DNA of 64,000 bases, from the NCBI GenBank assembly GCA_034423575.1, contig DAOUIF010000001.1, positions 122,142-186,141 on the forward strand, written 5' to 3'. Shown piece by piece: positions 42,959 to 51,829 of the stretch. Both the position numbers and the translations under genes were made by a program. Numbering within the stretch: position 1 is the first letter of the stretch; each line of letters opens with the position of its first letter. The notes beneath the pieces were generated by a model. It was given only the letters and a program-made list of their open reading frames with translations, had not been told where the DNA came from and ran no database searches. The stretch comes from Bin87 sp034423575. GTDB taxonomy: Bacteria; Chloroflexota; Dehalococcoidia; Lucifugimonadales; UBA3495.

Positions 42959-43876
42959 ATGCCCGAATACCTGCCTGGCATCGTCGAACCCGACCAGGAA
43001 GCTCAGCAGCTTGCTACAGATTTCGTGTTCACCGAGGGACCGTTGTGGCACCCCGACGGCTACTGGCTGTTCGTGGATCTGAGGCGCGAGCCGCCGGTGA
43101 TCCATCGAATGTCTCCGGCCGGAGGGACCCCTGAGATCATTCGGGAGCCCAGCGGCGGCACCAACGGGATGACCCTGGACCTGCAAGGCCGCCTGCTCAT
43201 GTGCGAGGGCGACAACCGGCGCATCGCCCGCATGGAGTCCGACGGAACCATCAACGTGGTGGCGGACCGATGGGACGGCAAGCGGTTCCACCGGCCCAAC
43301 GACATCGTCTGCCGCAGCGACGGCAGCATCTACTTCACCAATCCCAGCGGCCGCGTCCCGGAGGAGGAGCAGGAGATAGAATGGCCCGGCACCATCCACC
43401 GCATCGCTCCGGACGGCACGGTTGAGTTGTCGGCCCACGACATCGACTTCCCCAACGGCATTGCGTTCTCCCCGGACGAGTCGGTGCTGTACGTGTCCAA
43501 CACCCGCAGGCTCGGCGAACGCCCCGACCAGTATTGGGACGGCGAGGTCAAGCCGAACCAGTTCATCCAGGCCTACGACGTGGCGGCCGACGGCTCCCTG
43601 AGCAACAGCCGCAAATTCGGCGACATGTCCTCTGCCGAGGACGGTGTGCCCGACGGCATGAAGGTCGACGCTGAAGGCCGCGTGTATTGCACCGGTTCCG
43701 GGGGCGTCTGGGTCTTCTCGCCGGCCGGCGAACATCTGGGCATCATACGCGTCCCGGAGATACCGGCCAACTGCGCCTTCGGCGGCCCGGATTTCCGCAC
43801 CATGCTGTTCACGGCGCGCACCTCGGTGTACAGCCTGCGCATGACCACCCCGGGCAACGCTCTGCCACGAGCCTAG
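42959..43876 (+). CDS. SMP-30/gluconolactonase/LRE-family hydrolase
   Basis: 305 residues, six-bladed propeller of the SMP-30 group. FTEGPLWHPDGYWLFVDL (about 23-40) contains the metal Glu, RPNDIVCRSDGSIYFTNP (about 105-122) the metal Asn and DFPNGIAFSPDESVLYVSN (about 162-180) the third ligand region. Likely a lactonase of sugar or organic-acid lactones, cytoplasmic (no signal peptide). AGGAGG lies eight bases before the ATG at 42959. Confidence 0.88.
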   Translation: MPEYLPGIVEPDQEAQQLATDFVFTEGPLWHPDGYWLFVDLRREPPVIHRMSPAGGTPEIIREPSGGTNGMTLDLQGRLLMCEGDNRRIARMESDGTINVVADRWDGKRFHRPNDIVCRSDGSIYFTNPSGRVPEEEQEIEWPGTIHRIAPDGTVELSAHDIDFPNGIAFSPDESVLYVSNTRRLGERPDQYWDGEVKPNQFIQAYDVAADGSLSNSRKFGDMSSAEDGVPDGMKVDAEGRVYCTGSGGVWVFSPAGEHLGIIRVPEIPANCAFGGPDFRTMLFTARTSVYSLRMTTPGNALPRA

Positions 43877-43892
43877 GTCCCGCCAAGCATCT

Positions 43893-43920
43893 CGGGATTC
43901 CCGCGGAAGCGGGAATCCCG
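43893..43920. repeat. GGAA-loop palindrome (REP-like), copy 1
   Basis: Perfect 12-bp arms (CGGGATTCCCGC / GCGGGAATCCCG) around GGAA, between the SMP-30 and SolA-like genes. A related element with the same loop and ATTCC/GGAAT core is at 62743-62762. It could terminate transcription but lacks a T-run. Confidence 0.7.
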
Positions 43921-43933
43921 GACCATGTAGAGA

Positions 43934-45082
43934 ATGTCAATGCGCGAATTTGACGCAATCGTCATCGGAGTCGGCGGCATGGGGAGTGCCGCCGTTTATC
44001 AACTGGCCCGGCGCGGCTGGAAGGTGCTGGGCCTGGAGCAATACGACATACCCAACGAGATGGGCTCTTCTCACGGCGTCAGCCGGATGATCCGCCTCGC
44101 CTACCACGAAGACCCGTCCTACGTGCCGCTGCTCTATCGCGCCTACGAACTCTGGCATCAGCTGGAGAACGTGGCCGGGGAAAAGCTGCTGGTCACCACC
44201 GGATGCGTCCGCGGCGGCGTCGGAGCGAGTCAACTGCTGGAGGGCTCGCTGGAGACTGTGACGCAGCATCATCTCCCTTATCGCATCCTCAGCGGCCCCG
44301 AGGTGAACCAGGAGTGGCCCGGCTATCAGTTGCCCGAAGAGGCCGAAATGCTCTACGAGCAGCAGGGCGGCTTTGTGCTCTCCGAGCGGTGCATTGTCGG
44401 GCACGTCTCCGCCGCGTTGGAAATCGGCGCTGAGGTGCACGGCCGGGAGGCTGCGGTCAGCTGGGAACCTACCGCCGGCGGAGGAGTTGTCGTCACGACT
44501 GACAAGGACACCTATTCCGCCCGACGCCTGGTGGTTACCGCCGGAGCCTGGGCAGGCAAGGTGGCCCCGGAAATCGCCGCCCACGCCGTTCCCGAGCGGC
44601 AGGTGCTGGGTTGGTTTGCGCCCTATCGCCCGGAGCTTTTCCGCCCGGAGAATTTCCCGTGCTTCGGCATGGAGGTCGAGGAAGGCCGTTTCTACGGGTT
44701 CCCGTCATACGGCATACCCGGCTTCAAGCTGGGCATGTTCAACCATTTCCGCGAGCGGGTCGACCCGGACACCATGGACCGGGAGCCCAACGCCCGGGAC
44801 GAGGCGGCGCTGCGAGGTTTCACCGAGCGGTACTTCCCGGAAGCGGCCGGTCCGACCCTCGCGCTGAAGACCTGCATGTTCACCAACACCCCGGACGAGC
44901 ATTTCATCATCGACACCCTGCCCGACCACCCGCAGGTATCGGTCGCGGCCGGGTTCTCCGGACACGGCTTCAAATTCTCCGGCGTGGTGGGCGAAATCAT
45001 GGCCGACCTGGCGGAGCACGGCCAAACCGAGCACGACATCGGGCTGTTCCGCCTGGGCCGCTTCGCCGAACTGGACGCATAG
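43934..45082 (+). CDS. solA: Monomeric sarcosine oxidase / N-methyltryptophan-oxidase-like flavoprotein
   Basis: 382 residues. FAD-binding IVIGVGGMGSAAVYQLARR (about 10-28), SHGVSRMIRLAYHEDP (about 46-61), which lies over the flavin ring, and LKTCMFTNTPDEHF (about 311-324), whose Cys is the covalent FAD attachment point in this family. AGFSGHGFKFSGVVGE closes the fold. It oxidises N-methyl amino acids with oxygen. Symbol given by family resemblance; the exact substrate is unknown. Start ATG 43934 or 43940. Confidence 0.85.
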   Translation: MSMREFDAIVIGVGGMGSAAVYQLARRGWKVLGLEQYDIPNEMGSSHGVSRMIRLAYHEDPSYVPLLYRAYELWHQLENVAGEKLLVTTGCVRGGVGASQLLEGSLETVTQHHLPYRILSGPEVNQEWPGYQLPEEAEMLYEQQGGFVLSERCIVGHVSAALEIGAEVHGREAAVSWEPTAGGGVVVTTDKDTYSARRLVVTAGAWAGKVAPEIAAHAVPERQVLGWFAPYRPELFRPENFPCFGMEVEEGRFYGFPSYGIPGFKLGMFNHFRERVDPDTMDREPNARDEAALRGFTERYFPEAAGPTLALKTCMFTNTPDEHFIIDTLPDHPQVSVAAGFSGHGFKFSGVVGEIMADLAEHGQTEHDIGLFRLGRFAELDA

Positions 45083-45098
45083 CAGGAAGCCGTCTCCC

Positions 45099-45899
45099 AT
45101 GGAGAACCCCCTCGCCAACCAGTTTCCGGGCATGAACCCGTATCTGGAATCCCGGCGGCTCTGGCCTGACGTTCACAACAAGATCATCACCGAAATGCAT
45201 CGGTTCCTCCGACGCAACCTACCGTTCCGGTACACCGTCATAATGGATGAGCGCGTGCCCATTGGCAACGATCCCTCGCGGGACGCTCCGGCGGGGTACG
45301 GCGCACCCGACCTGTCCATCAGCGATGGCGGCGTGCGCGAGCGTGCTGTCGCCCCCTATCGGACAGGGGGTCGGGTAACCGCAAGGCTGACCCTGGATGA
45401 CGAAATGTCCCCGGAGATGTTCATCACCATTGGAGAACGCGACCAGGAAGACCCGGTGACTATCGTGGAGTTGCCGTCCCCCAGCAACAAAATTACCAGC
45501 GGACACGGGCGCAGCCAGTATCTGGACAAGCGCCAACGGGTGATTTTCAGCGAGACTCATCTGGTGGAGATCGACCTGATTCGCCGGGGCCTGCCCATGC
45601 CCGTGGAGGGGTATGACGGCGACGCTCCTTACCGGCACCTGATCAGCCGGTGGCAGACGCGTCCGGAAGTGGGCCTGTATCCCTTCTGCCTGCAAACGCC
45701 AATCCCCGACGTTCCGGTGCCGCTGCTGGAAGGCGACAATGATGCGGTGGTCCCGTTGGGTTCTTTGGTAGATGATATGTACGAACTGGATTACTACTCC
45801 AACTACGCAGACTACAACAGCGACCCGGAAGGGCCACTGTCGGACGATGATCGCCAATGGATCAATCTACTGTTGCGCAAAAAGGGGTTGCGGACCTGA
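45099..45899 (+). CDS. DUF4058 family protein
   Basis: 266 residues with the DUF4058 opening FPGMNPYLESRRLWPDVHN (about 9-27), the ERVPIGNDP region and the TIVELPSPSNKITSG segment. The last resembles PD-(D/E)xK-like strands, as does VEIDLIRRG (about 158-166). Family function is not established; it is abundant in Cyanobacteria, Chloroflexota and Planctomycetes. No membrane segment. 16 bp after solA and probably on the same transcript. Confidence 0.88.
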   Translation: MENPLANQFPGMNPYLESRRLWPDVHNKIITEMHRFLRRNLPFRYTVIMDERVPIGNDPSRDAPAGYGAPDLSISDGGVRERAVAPYRTGGRVTARLTLDDEMSPEMFITIGERDQEDPVTIVELPSPSNKITSGHGRSQYLDKRQRVIFSETHLVEIDLIRRGLPMPVEGYDGDAPYRHLISRWQTRPEVGLYPFCLQTPIPDVPVPLLEGDNDAVVPLGSLVDDMYELDYYSNYADYNSDPEGPLSDDDRQWINLLLRKKGLRT

Positions 45900-45918
45900 G
45901 CTCTTGAGGAACCTCGAT

Positions 45919-46032
45919 ATGAAGATTGCCTGCGTTGCAGCCGTCGTCCTGGTCTGGCCTGCAACCGACCGCCCCGGCTGGGGTATAGAGCTGGACGAAC
46001 GTACCCTGGAACGGCGCGGCGCTTGGGTTTAG
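45919..46032 (+). CDS. Possible 37-residue small ORF
   Basis: ATG preceded by GAGGAACC, encoding a short protein with a hydrophobic N-terminus (MKIACVAAVVLVW) and a charged tail, ending one base before the crcB start. It may be a leader peptide or a chance frame. No family recognised. Confidence 0.3.
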   Translation: MKIACVAAVVLVWPATDRPGWGIELDERTLERRGAWV

Positions 46033-46033
46033 C

Positions 46034-46408
46034 GTGGTCTGGTTGCTGGTGGCGGTGGGCGGCGCCGCGGGGTCCGTGCTGCGCTACGGCGCGGGTCGGC
46101 TTGCGGCCCAGTTTTTAGGTGCGGACACGGTGGTGGGTACCTTCGCCGTCAACGTCATCGGGTCTTTCGCCCTGGGCGTCCTGGCCACCATTTTCATTGC
46201 GCGATCCGAGTGGCCGTGGGAACTGCGCGCCATGCTGACGGTGGGGCTGTTGGGCGGTTTCACCACTTTTTCCACCTTGGCCTACGATGGCGTGCGGCTC
46301 GTGTCCAACGGAGAATTGGGTCGCGCCGGCATCTCCATTGCGGCCAACCTGGTGGTTGGGCTGACGGCTGCCTACGCCGGTGTGTTGGTTGGTCGGTCGC
46401 TGTCGTGA
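46034..46408 (+). CDS. crcB: Fluoride channel CrcB/Fluc
   Basis: 124 residues with four membrane helices. GGAAGSVLRYGAGRL (about 9-23), NVIGSFALGVLAT (about 40-52, with the fluoride-pathway Asn) and GLLGGFTTFSTLAYD (about 71-85, the central phenylalanine box motif) are the Fluc signatures. It works as an antiparallel dimer exporting fluoride. GTG start at 46034. No fluoride riboswitch seen upstream. Confidence 0.93.
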   Translation: MVWLLVAVGGAAGSVLRYGAGRLAAQFLGADTVVGTFAVNVIGSFALGVLATIFIARSEWPWELRAMLTVGLLGGFTTFSTLAYDGVRLVSNGELGRAGISIAANLVVGLTAAYAGVLVGRSLS

Positions 46409-46483
46409 AATCGCCGGCAGGGTCCGTTGCTTCGGATCTCTCGTTGGTTGGTTCGGCAGTATCACGGTCGGCAAAACCGATGG

Positions 46484-46513
46484 TTGAGCGTTCAGCGCAG
46501 CGTCCGCTATAAT
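46484..46513 (+). promoter_or_regulatory. Promoter before dnaJ
   Basis: TTGAGC (46484-46489) and TATAAT (46508-46513), 18-bp spacer. Transcription would start around 46520, leaving a leader of only about 23 nt before the ATG at 46543, or none for the GTG at 46525. No CIRCE repeat was seen. Confidence 0.6.
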
Positions 46514-46542
46514 CGAAGCAATCTGTGAATCGCCAGAAAATT

Positions 46543-47802
46543 ATGCCCGTAGACTATTATGAGACCCTCGGCGTCGACCGGGGAGCCAACGAAGAGGAGA
46601 TCCGTCGCGCCTTCCGCAGGAAGGCGATGGAATTCCATCCCGACCGGAACAAAACCCCCGGCGCCGAGGACAAGTTCAAGGAGATCAACGAGGCGTATCA
46701 GGTCCTCAGCGACCAGGAGAAGCGGACCCGCTACGACCGCTTCGGCCACGCTGGAGTAAACGGAGGCGGTGAACGCGGGTTTGACGGTTTCGACCCCTTC
46801 GGCGGATTCGGCGACATCTTCGACACTTTCTTCGGGGGCGGCGGGCGCACTGCCAACCAGCCGCGCAGCGGGGAGGATATCAGTCAACGGGTCAACTTGA
46901 CCTTCGAAGAGGCCGTATTCGGCTGCGACAAGGACATCGAGATCAATCGTGTGGAGCCTTGTCACCGTTGCTCCGGGGCCGGCAACGAACCCGGGACTGC
47001 AATCAATACCTGTCGTGCGTGCAACGGCAGCGGCCAGGTGCGTCGTGCCCAGCGCAGTGTATTCGGTCAGTTTGCGGTGACCACCCCCTGTCCCAGTTGC
47101 AACGGCAATGGCCGGTCCATCGAAACCCCTTGCACCAACTGCCGCGCCCGGGGATACGAACGCCGTCGTCGGACACGCACGGTGACCATCCCCGCGGGCG
47201 TCGACAACGGCATGCAGGTGCGCATCACTGGCGAGGGCGACGCCGGATCCAACGGCGGTCCTCCGGGGAACCTGTACGTGCAGGTGCGGGTAAGGGAGCA
47301 TCCGTACTTCGTGCGGGACGAATCCGATCTGCTGTACCGGACGTCGCTCAACATGGCTGAAGCCGCTCTGGGCACCACCAAGCCTATTCCTACCCTGGAA
47401 GGCGACGACGTCGACCTTGAAATACCTGCGGGAACCCAGGCCGGAAGTGAGTTCCGCGTCCGCGCTCGCGGCGTACCCCGTATCCGGCGCGACGGCCGAC
47501 CCACAGACCGTCGTGGGGACATTCGCGTGCTGGTAGATGTGGACATCCCCTCGAAGTTGAACAAGTACCAGCGCAAACTGGTGGAGGACCTCGCGTATTC
47601 CCTGGCAAACAACGGCAAGAGGCCACCTGCGCCCCCTCGGAAAAAACGCCCCAGCAACCGGAAGCCGGTTCAGGACGAAGCTGCTGAACCGGAAGACCCG
47701 GATGTTGACGCCAATGTTGAGACTCCGGAAACCCAACAAGATGACAAGCAGCGCGGCCTGTTTGACCGCATCAAGGACACCTTGACCCAAAGCGGCGAAT
47801 AA
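46543..47802 (+). CDS. dnaJ: Chaperone protein DnaJ
   Basis: 419 residues. J domain with HPDRNK (about 32-37), a Gly/Phe-rich stretch (FDPFGGFGDIFDTFFGGGG), and four zinc-binding CxxCxGxG-type repeats (CHRCSGAGNEPG, CRACNGSG, CPSCNGNG, CTNCRARG). The last repeat lacks the final canonical glycine pattern. The substrate-binding domain follows, then an unusual charged tail of about 60 residues. It stimulates DnaK ATPase. Start at ATG 46543 gives the standard PVDYYETLGV opening; GTG 46525 is an alternative. dnaK/grpE are not nearby. Confidence 0.94.
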   Translation: MPVDYYETLGVDRGANEEEIRRAFRRKAMEFHPDRNKTPGAEDKFKEINEAYQVLSDQEKRTRYDRFGHAGVNGGGERGFDGFDPFGGFGDIFDTFFGGGGRTANQPRSGEDISQRVNLTFEEAVFGCDKDIEINRVEPCHRCSGAGNEPGTAINTCRACNGSGQVRRAQRSVFGQFAVTTPCPSCNGNGRSIETPCTNCRARGYERRRRTRTVTIPAGVDNGMQVRITGEGDAGSNGGPPGNLYVQVRVREHPYFVRDESDLLYRTSLNMAEAALGTTKPIPTLEGDDVDLEIPAGTQAGSEFRVRARGVPRIRRDGRPTDRRGDIRVLVDVDIPSKLNKYQRKLVEDLAYSLANNGKRPPAPPRKKRPSNRKPVQDEAAEPEDPDVDANVETPETQQDDKQRGLFDRIKDTLTQSGE

Positions 47803-47864
47803 GTGGCATGTTGCAAATTCCGCCCGCCCGTGTCGGCGCTTGGTGACGCTACCCTGACGGTACG

Positions 47865-48725
47865 ATGTCCTGGCACGAACTGAGCATCAACGTTCCCTTC
47901 GAATACGTGGAACCCGTGTCCTATCTCTTTGAACGGTACGGATACGGGTTGAGCGTTGAGACTAGGCCGGGCGAGCACGCGGTCCTGCGTTCGTATCTCC
48001 CCAGCCTGTCCCGTCAGCGACTGGCGCACATCGAGGTGGGCATCAAGCTGGCATCCAGCGTAGCCGATTTGGGCGAGCTTCAGATCCGCCCCCTGGACGA
48101 CAACGAAGATTGGCGCGACAACTGGAAGCAGCATTTCACTCTCCTGCGCGTCGGGCAGAACTTGGTGATCAAACCTTCCTGGATCGACTACGAAGCGCAG
48201 CCGGACGATGTCTTGGTAGAACTCGATCCCGGCTTGGCGTTCGGTACCGGTTATCACCCGACGACCTATTCCTGCCTGGAAGCTCTGGAGGAAACGGTCC
48301 GCGCCGGCAGCACCGTCCTCGACGTGGGAACCGGCTCCGGGATCCTGACCATCGCCGCCGTGAAGCTGGGCGCCGGTCATGTAACCGCGGTGGACATCGA
48401 CGGTCATGCCGTGCGCGCCGCCCAGCGCAACTTCCGACGTACCGGCATCGCTGACCGGGTCAAAGCTCAGTCCGGCAGCATCCCCGGCGCGGCGACGCGC
48501 GGGATGCGGTACGACATCGCCGTGGCGAACATCAGCGCCCGGGGCATCCGTCTCGTCTCGCCGGCAATTCCCCAACTTCTCGCTGCCGATGGAGTATTTA
48601 TCGCGTCCGGCATCATCGTCGACCAGCATGACGAGGCAGTCGCGGCGATTAACGAGGCAGGATTGGCAATCAGCGAAACCCGGCAAAAGGAAGACTGGAT
48701 CACCATCCTCAGTGGGCACAAATAG
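47865..48725 (+). CDS. prmA: Ribosomal protein L11 methyltransferase
   Basis: 286 residues. N-terminal L11-binding domain starting WHELSINVPFEYVEPVSY, then the methyltransferase with FGTGYHPTTYSCLEAL (about 126-141), motif I DVGTGSGILTIAA (about 154-166) and VANISARGI. It trimethylates L11. Downstream of dnaJ by 62 bp, a frequent pairing in bacteria. Confidence 0.93.
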   Translation: MSWHELSINVPFEYVEPVSYLFERYGYGLSVETRPGEHAVLRSYLPSLSRQRLAHIEVGIKLASSVADLGELQIRPLDDNEDWRDNWKQHFTLLRVGQNLVIKPSWIDYEAQPDDVLVELDPGLAFGTGYHPTTYSCLEALEETVRAGSTVLDVGTGSGILTIAAVKLGAGHVTAVDIDGHAVRAAQRNFRRTGIADRVKAQSGSIPGAATRGMRYDIAVANISARGIRLVSPAIPQLLAADGVFIASGIIVDQHDEAVAAINEAGLAISETRQKEDWITILSGHK

Positions 48726-48741
48726 CCCACGAACTTTGCTC

Positions 48742-49761
48742 ATGGACACTGTCACGCTGGATCGTTTTGAACTGGTCGGCCCGCTCGGCAGCGGCGCAGA
48801 CTACGATGTGCGCGCTGCGGTGGACAGGGAGACTGGGGCACCGGTGGTGCTGAAGCGACCGTCCCCGCAAACCGTGAGCCGCCAGATGCATGGCCCCACC
48901 GAGGAACGCACCGCCCGGGCGCTGGAAGCTTACGAACGAGCCGGTCAGTACTGCGATGCCGTGCCCCGGGTCATCGGCGTTACTGATGTGGCCGTGCACG
49001 ACGAATTTTTCAGCGAGGATCTCGGTCAGCCCTACTCGGTGCGCGTTGAGGAGCGCGCCGCCGGCATCCCGCTGGTGGGTGATCCGAGGAGCCGCATCTT
49101 GCGCGTGCCCATTGGCTTGGGCCAGAACCTGTTCGCCCTGCATCCCCTCGCGCTTCCCGACGGGGTTGACGAATGGCCAATCCAGGCGCAATTGCTGGAG
49201 GCGCAGGAAATCTACGCCAACGCCGGCTATGCGCTGCTCGACCTGGGCCCACACAACGTGTTCTACTCCCCGGGGATCGGCCGGATATCGCTGGTCGACG
49301 CCACCGCGCTGGTTGGACACGGCATCGACCGCAGCCAGGGCAACCGCGGCCCCCAGGACGTCCACGATTTCTACGTCGAGATGTTGAAGTTCTACGTTGC
49401 GCCGGCGTTGCCCCCCACCGAAGCCGCCGGATACTTCGACCCCTACAACCAGCGGCCAGTCATTTCCATAGAGGACGAATGCGACAGCCTCGTCAGTGCG
49501 TTCGCTTCGGGTGACGATGCGCTGCGGGACGCGACGAACGCCTGCCTCGCGAAAATCCGACAGCGCGCTTACGCGTCCGTCGCGGATTTCGGGGCGGACT
49601 TGCGTGAATGCCTGCACCTGATTACCATCCGAAACGACCGGATGGCCGATCGCGATGCCGCGCAGGAAGCATGGCGTGCCGCACTCCACCGGCTCACCGA
49701 GGACCACTGGACACGCTACCGATTCGATGCGAACACCGAGCTGGCCGCACTGGCCGGCTGA
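48742..49761 (+). CDS. Atypical protein-kinase-like enzyme
   Basis: 339 residues. A glycine-rich loop FELVGPLGSGADYDV (9-23) and a lysine in PVVLKRPSP (Lys38) look like kinase subdomains I-II. LLDLGPHNVFY (Asp167, Asn172) and LVDATAL (Asp186) fill the places of the catalytic loop and DFG in aminoglycoside-phosphotransferase-like kinases. All catalytic residues therefore seem present although HRD and DFG are not literal. The C-terminal 120 residues are helical. The next gene, 38 bp on, is a PP2C phosphatase, supporting a phospho-signalling pair. It could alternatively phosphorylate a small molecule. The frame is open further upstream, but the ATG at 48742 follows prmA directly. Confidence 0.68.
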   Translation: MDTVTLDRFELVGPLGSGADYDVRAAVDRETGAPVVLKRPSPQTVSRQMHGPTEERTARALEAYERAGQYCDAVPRVIGVTDVAVHDEFFSEDLGQPYSVRVEERAAGIPLVGDPRSRILRVPIGLGQNLFALHPLALPDGVDEWPIQAQLLEAQEIYANAGYALLDLGPHNVFYSPGIGRISLVDATALVGHGIDRSQGNRGPQDVHDFYVEMLKFYVAPALPPTEAAGYFDPYNQRPVISIEDECDSLVSAFASGDDALRDATNACLAKIRQRAYASVADFGADLRECLHLITIRNDRMADRDAAQEAWRAALHRLTEDHWTRYRFDANTELAALAG

Positions 49762-49799
49762 TCCGCCGCTAACCAACTTCTTGCGAGGGTGCAGGAACT

Positions 49800-50480
49800 A
49801 TGCTCACCAGTTCGTTGGCTATTATTCACGATAACGCCGCCCACGGCGAGGACAACTACCTGACCCGGGATCTGGGCGACGGTAACTTTTTGGATGTGGT
49901 GCTGGACGGCGTCACCGGTCACGGCGGCGACGAAGCCAGCGGCTCGGTTGCCGATGCCTTGAACGCCGCAACGATCAGCGGCCCCGAGGATATCGTTGCC
50001 GTCCTGGACGAGCAGAATGCCGAGTTCCACCAGGTCGGCGGAGGGCGGTTCCTTTTGACCACCGCCTCGGCGGCTTTGTATCTGGATGGTCAACTGCATA
50101 TCGTCTCCGCCGGGGACAGCCCGATCTACGTGATCCGCCCCGATGGCTACGAGCAGTACAGCGGCCGCATGGGAGGGTTGATCCGCCTGGGCGTCTCCAA
50201 GGCCATCGGCGCAGAGTCTGCCCTGTCGGTGTTTCAGACCTCGGTGGACCTCTCGCCTTCGGACCGCTTGGTCTGTTGCACCGATGGCGTCAGCGACAAC
50301 CTGCTCGGCGACGAGTTGATGGAGATCGTCCGTAGTTCCGCCGACGCGGAAGAGGCTTCGGGACGGGTCAAGGAGCTGGTCGATCGCCACATCGAACAGG
50401 GGCGGGACATCCGGTTCCGTGGCGGGAGATTTCGGCACGACGACGAGACCGCGATCTTCCGTTTTTTCGCGGAAAACTAG
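49800..50480 (+). CDS. PP2C-family serine/threonine phosphatase
   Basis: 226 residues. NAAHGEDNYLTRDLG (about 12-26) supplies the first metal Asp/Glu, VVLDGVTGHGGDE (about 34-46) the D-G-x-x-G-H-G motif, SAGDSPIYVI (about 103-112) and CTDGVSDNL (about 160-168) the third metal site; DDET (about 217) is the last. A short but complete PPM fold. Probably dephosphorylates targets of the adjacent kinase-like protein. AGGGTGC precedes the ATG at 49800. Confidence 0.85.
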   Translation: MLTSSLAIIHDNAAHGEDNYLTRDLGDGNFLDVVLDGVTGHGGDEASGSVADALNAATISGPEDIVAVLDEQNAEFHQVGGGRFLLTTASAALYLDGQLHIVSAGDSPIYVIRPDGYEQYSGRMGGLIRLGVSKAIGAESALSVFQTSVDLSPSDRLVCCTDGVSDNLLGDELMEIVRSSADAEEASGRVKELVDRHIEQGRDIRFRGGRFRHDDETAIFRFFAEN

Positions 50481-50663
50481 CGACCACAATATTGTCGATT
50501 TGCATCGCGTATCGCCCGCGGTTGGCGTTTAGCGGTCGCCGTAAGGCGGCAAGATTCGGGGTGTGTTAGACTGTCTGGCAGTTTGACGCAGGTTGGCCTC
50601 GATAATTTCCGGTCCCGGTTTTGAGGGATGTTCGCGCCGGGGCGGGCCTCAAGGAGTACACAA

Positions 50664-51776
50664 TTGGGCAAGATTAACGTTGCCATCATCGGCGTGGGCA
50701 ACTGCGCGTCTTCTCTGGTCCAGGGCATCCACAAATACGTTGAAGTACCGGACGACGATCCGATCCCCGGCGTGATGCACAATCGCGTGGGAGACTACCG
50801 CATCGAAGATATCGAGGTTGTGGCTGCTTTCGACATCGACCGCAATAAGGTTGGGAAAGATCTGTCGGAAGCTATCTTCACCGAGCCCAACAACACGATC
50901 AAGTTCGCCGAGGTGCCCTACCTCGGTGTCCCTGTGGAACGGGGAATGACCCACGACGGCATCGGCCGTTACCTCTCGGATCTGGTGGTGAAGTCGCCGC
51001 ACAGCACCGCCGACATCTCGGGCATCCTGCGGGAACGCGAGGTGGATGTCGTGATCAACTACCTGCCCGTGGGCAGCGAGATGGCGACCAAATGGTACGT
51101 GGAGCAGATCCTCGACGCCCGCTGCGCCATGATCAACTGCATCCCCGTGTTCATCGCTCGGGAAGAGTATTGGCGCAACCGTTTCGAGGAACGCGGCGTG
51201 CCCATCATCGGCGATGACATAAAGTCCCAGGTCGGCGCGACCATCGTTCATCGGGTGCTGACCCGCCTGATGGAAAATCGCGGCGCGGAGATCGATAACA
51301 CCTACCAGTTGAACTTCGGCGGCAACACCGACTTCCTCAACATGCTGGAACGCGAGCGCCTGGTATCCAAAAAGATCTCCAAAACCGGCTCCGTCACCAG
51401 CCAGATGCAGGAGGAGCCTGAAGCGGACACCATCCACATCGGCCCCAGCGACCATGTGCCGTGGCTGCAGGACCGCAAGTGGTGCTACATCCACATCGAC
51501 GGCAAGGTATTCGGTGGAGCTCCGGTGAAAATGGAGGTCAAGCTGGAGGTCTGGGACAGTCCCAACTCCGCCGGCGTCGTGGTAGACGCCATCCGGTGCG
51601 CCAAGCTTGCCCTGGACCGCGGTCAGGGTGGTGCGGTGTATGCCCCGTCCGCGTATTTCATGAAGAGCCCGCCGGTCCAGTATTCCGATGCCGAAGCGCA
51701 CGACATGGTCGAGGCATTTATCGCGGAGCCCACGGTGGCCGGCGTGCAGGTCAAGCACGGCGACGGAGAAGAATAA
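50664..51776 (+). CDS. ino1: Myo-inositol-1-phosphate synthase
   Basis: 370 residues, size and sequence of the actinobacterial-type enzyme. NAD site VAIIGVGNCASSLVQG (about 6-21), NYLPVGSEMATKWY (about 131-144), LNFGGNTDFLNM (about 218-229) and SKKISKTGSVTSQ (about 236-248) hold the catalytic lysines. It converts glucose-6-phosphate to inositol-3-phosphate. The start is TTG 50664, fixed by AAGGAG seven bases before; the ATG at 50628 would add non-conserved residues. A 183-bp gap separates it from the phosphatase. It heads the likely inositol-lipid genes that follow. Confidence 0.93.
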   Translation: MGKINVAIIGVGNCASSLVQGIHKYVEVPDDDPIPGVMHNRVGDYRIEDIEVVAAFDIDRNKVGKDLSEAIFTEPNNTIKFAEVPYLGVPVERGMTHDGIGRYLSDLVVKSPHSTADISGILREREVDVVINYLPVGSEMATKWYVEQILDARCAMINCIPVFIAREEYWRNRFEERGVPIIGDDIKSQVGATIVHRVLTRLMENRGAEIDNTYQLNFGGNTDFLNMLERERLVSKKISKTGSVTSQMQEEPEADTIHIGPSDHVPWLQDRKWCYIHIDGKVFGGAPVKMEVKLEVWDSPNSAGVVVDAIRCAKLALDRGQGGAVYAPSAYFMKSPPVQYSDAEAHDMVEAFIAEPTVAGVQVKHGDGEE

Positions 51777-51829
51777 CAGGCGCCAGCTCCGTGCGTTCCA
51801 TGTCCGGTTGCGACTGAGGGGAGCGGGCT

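Noticed and set aside
45900..46033. Fluoride riboswitch before crcB
   Set aside because: The conserved GATG and CC-TACAGA-like elements were not found in the gap.
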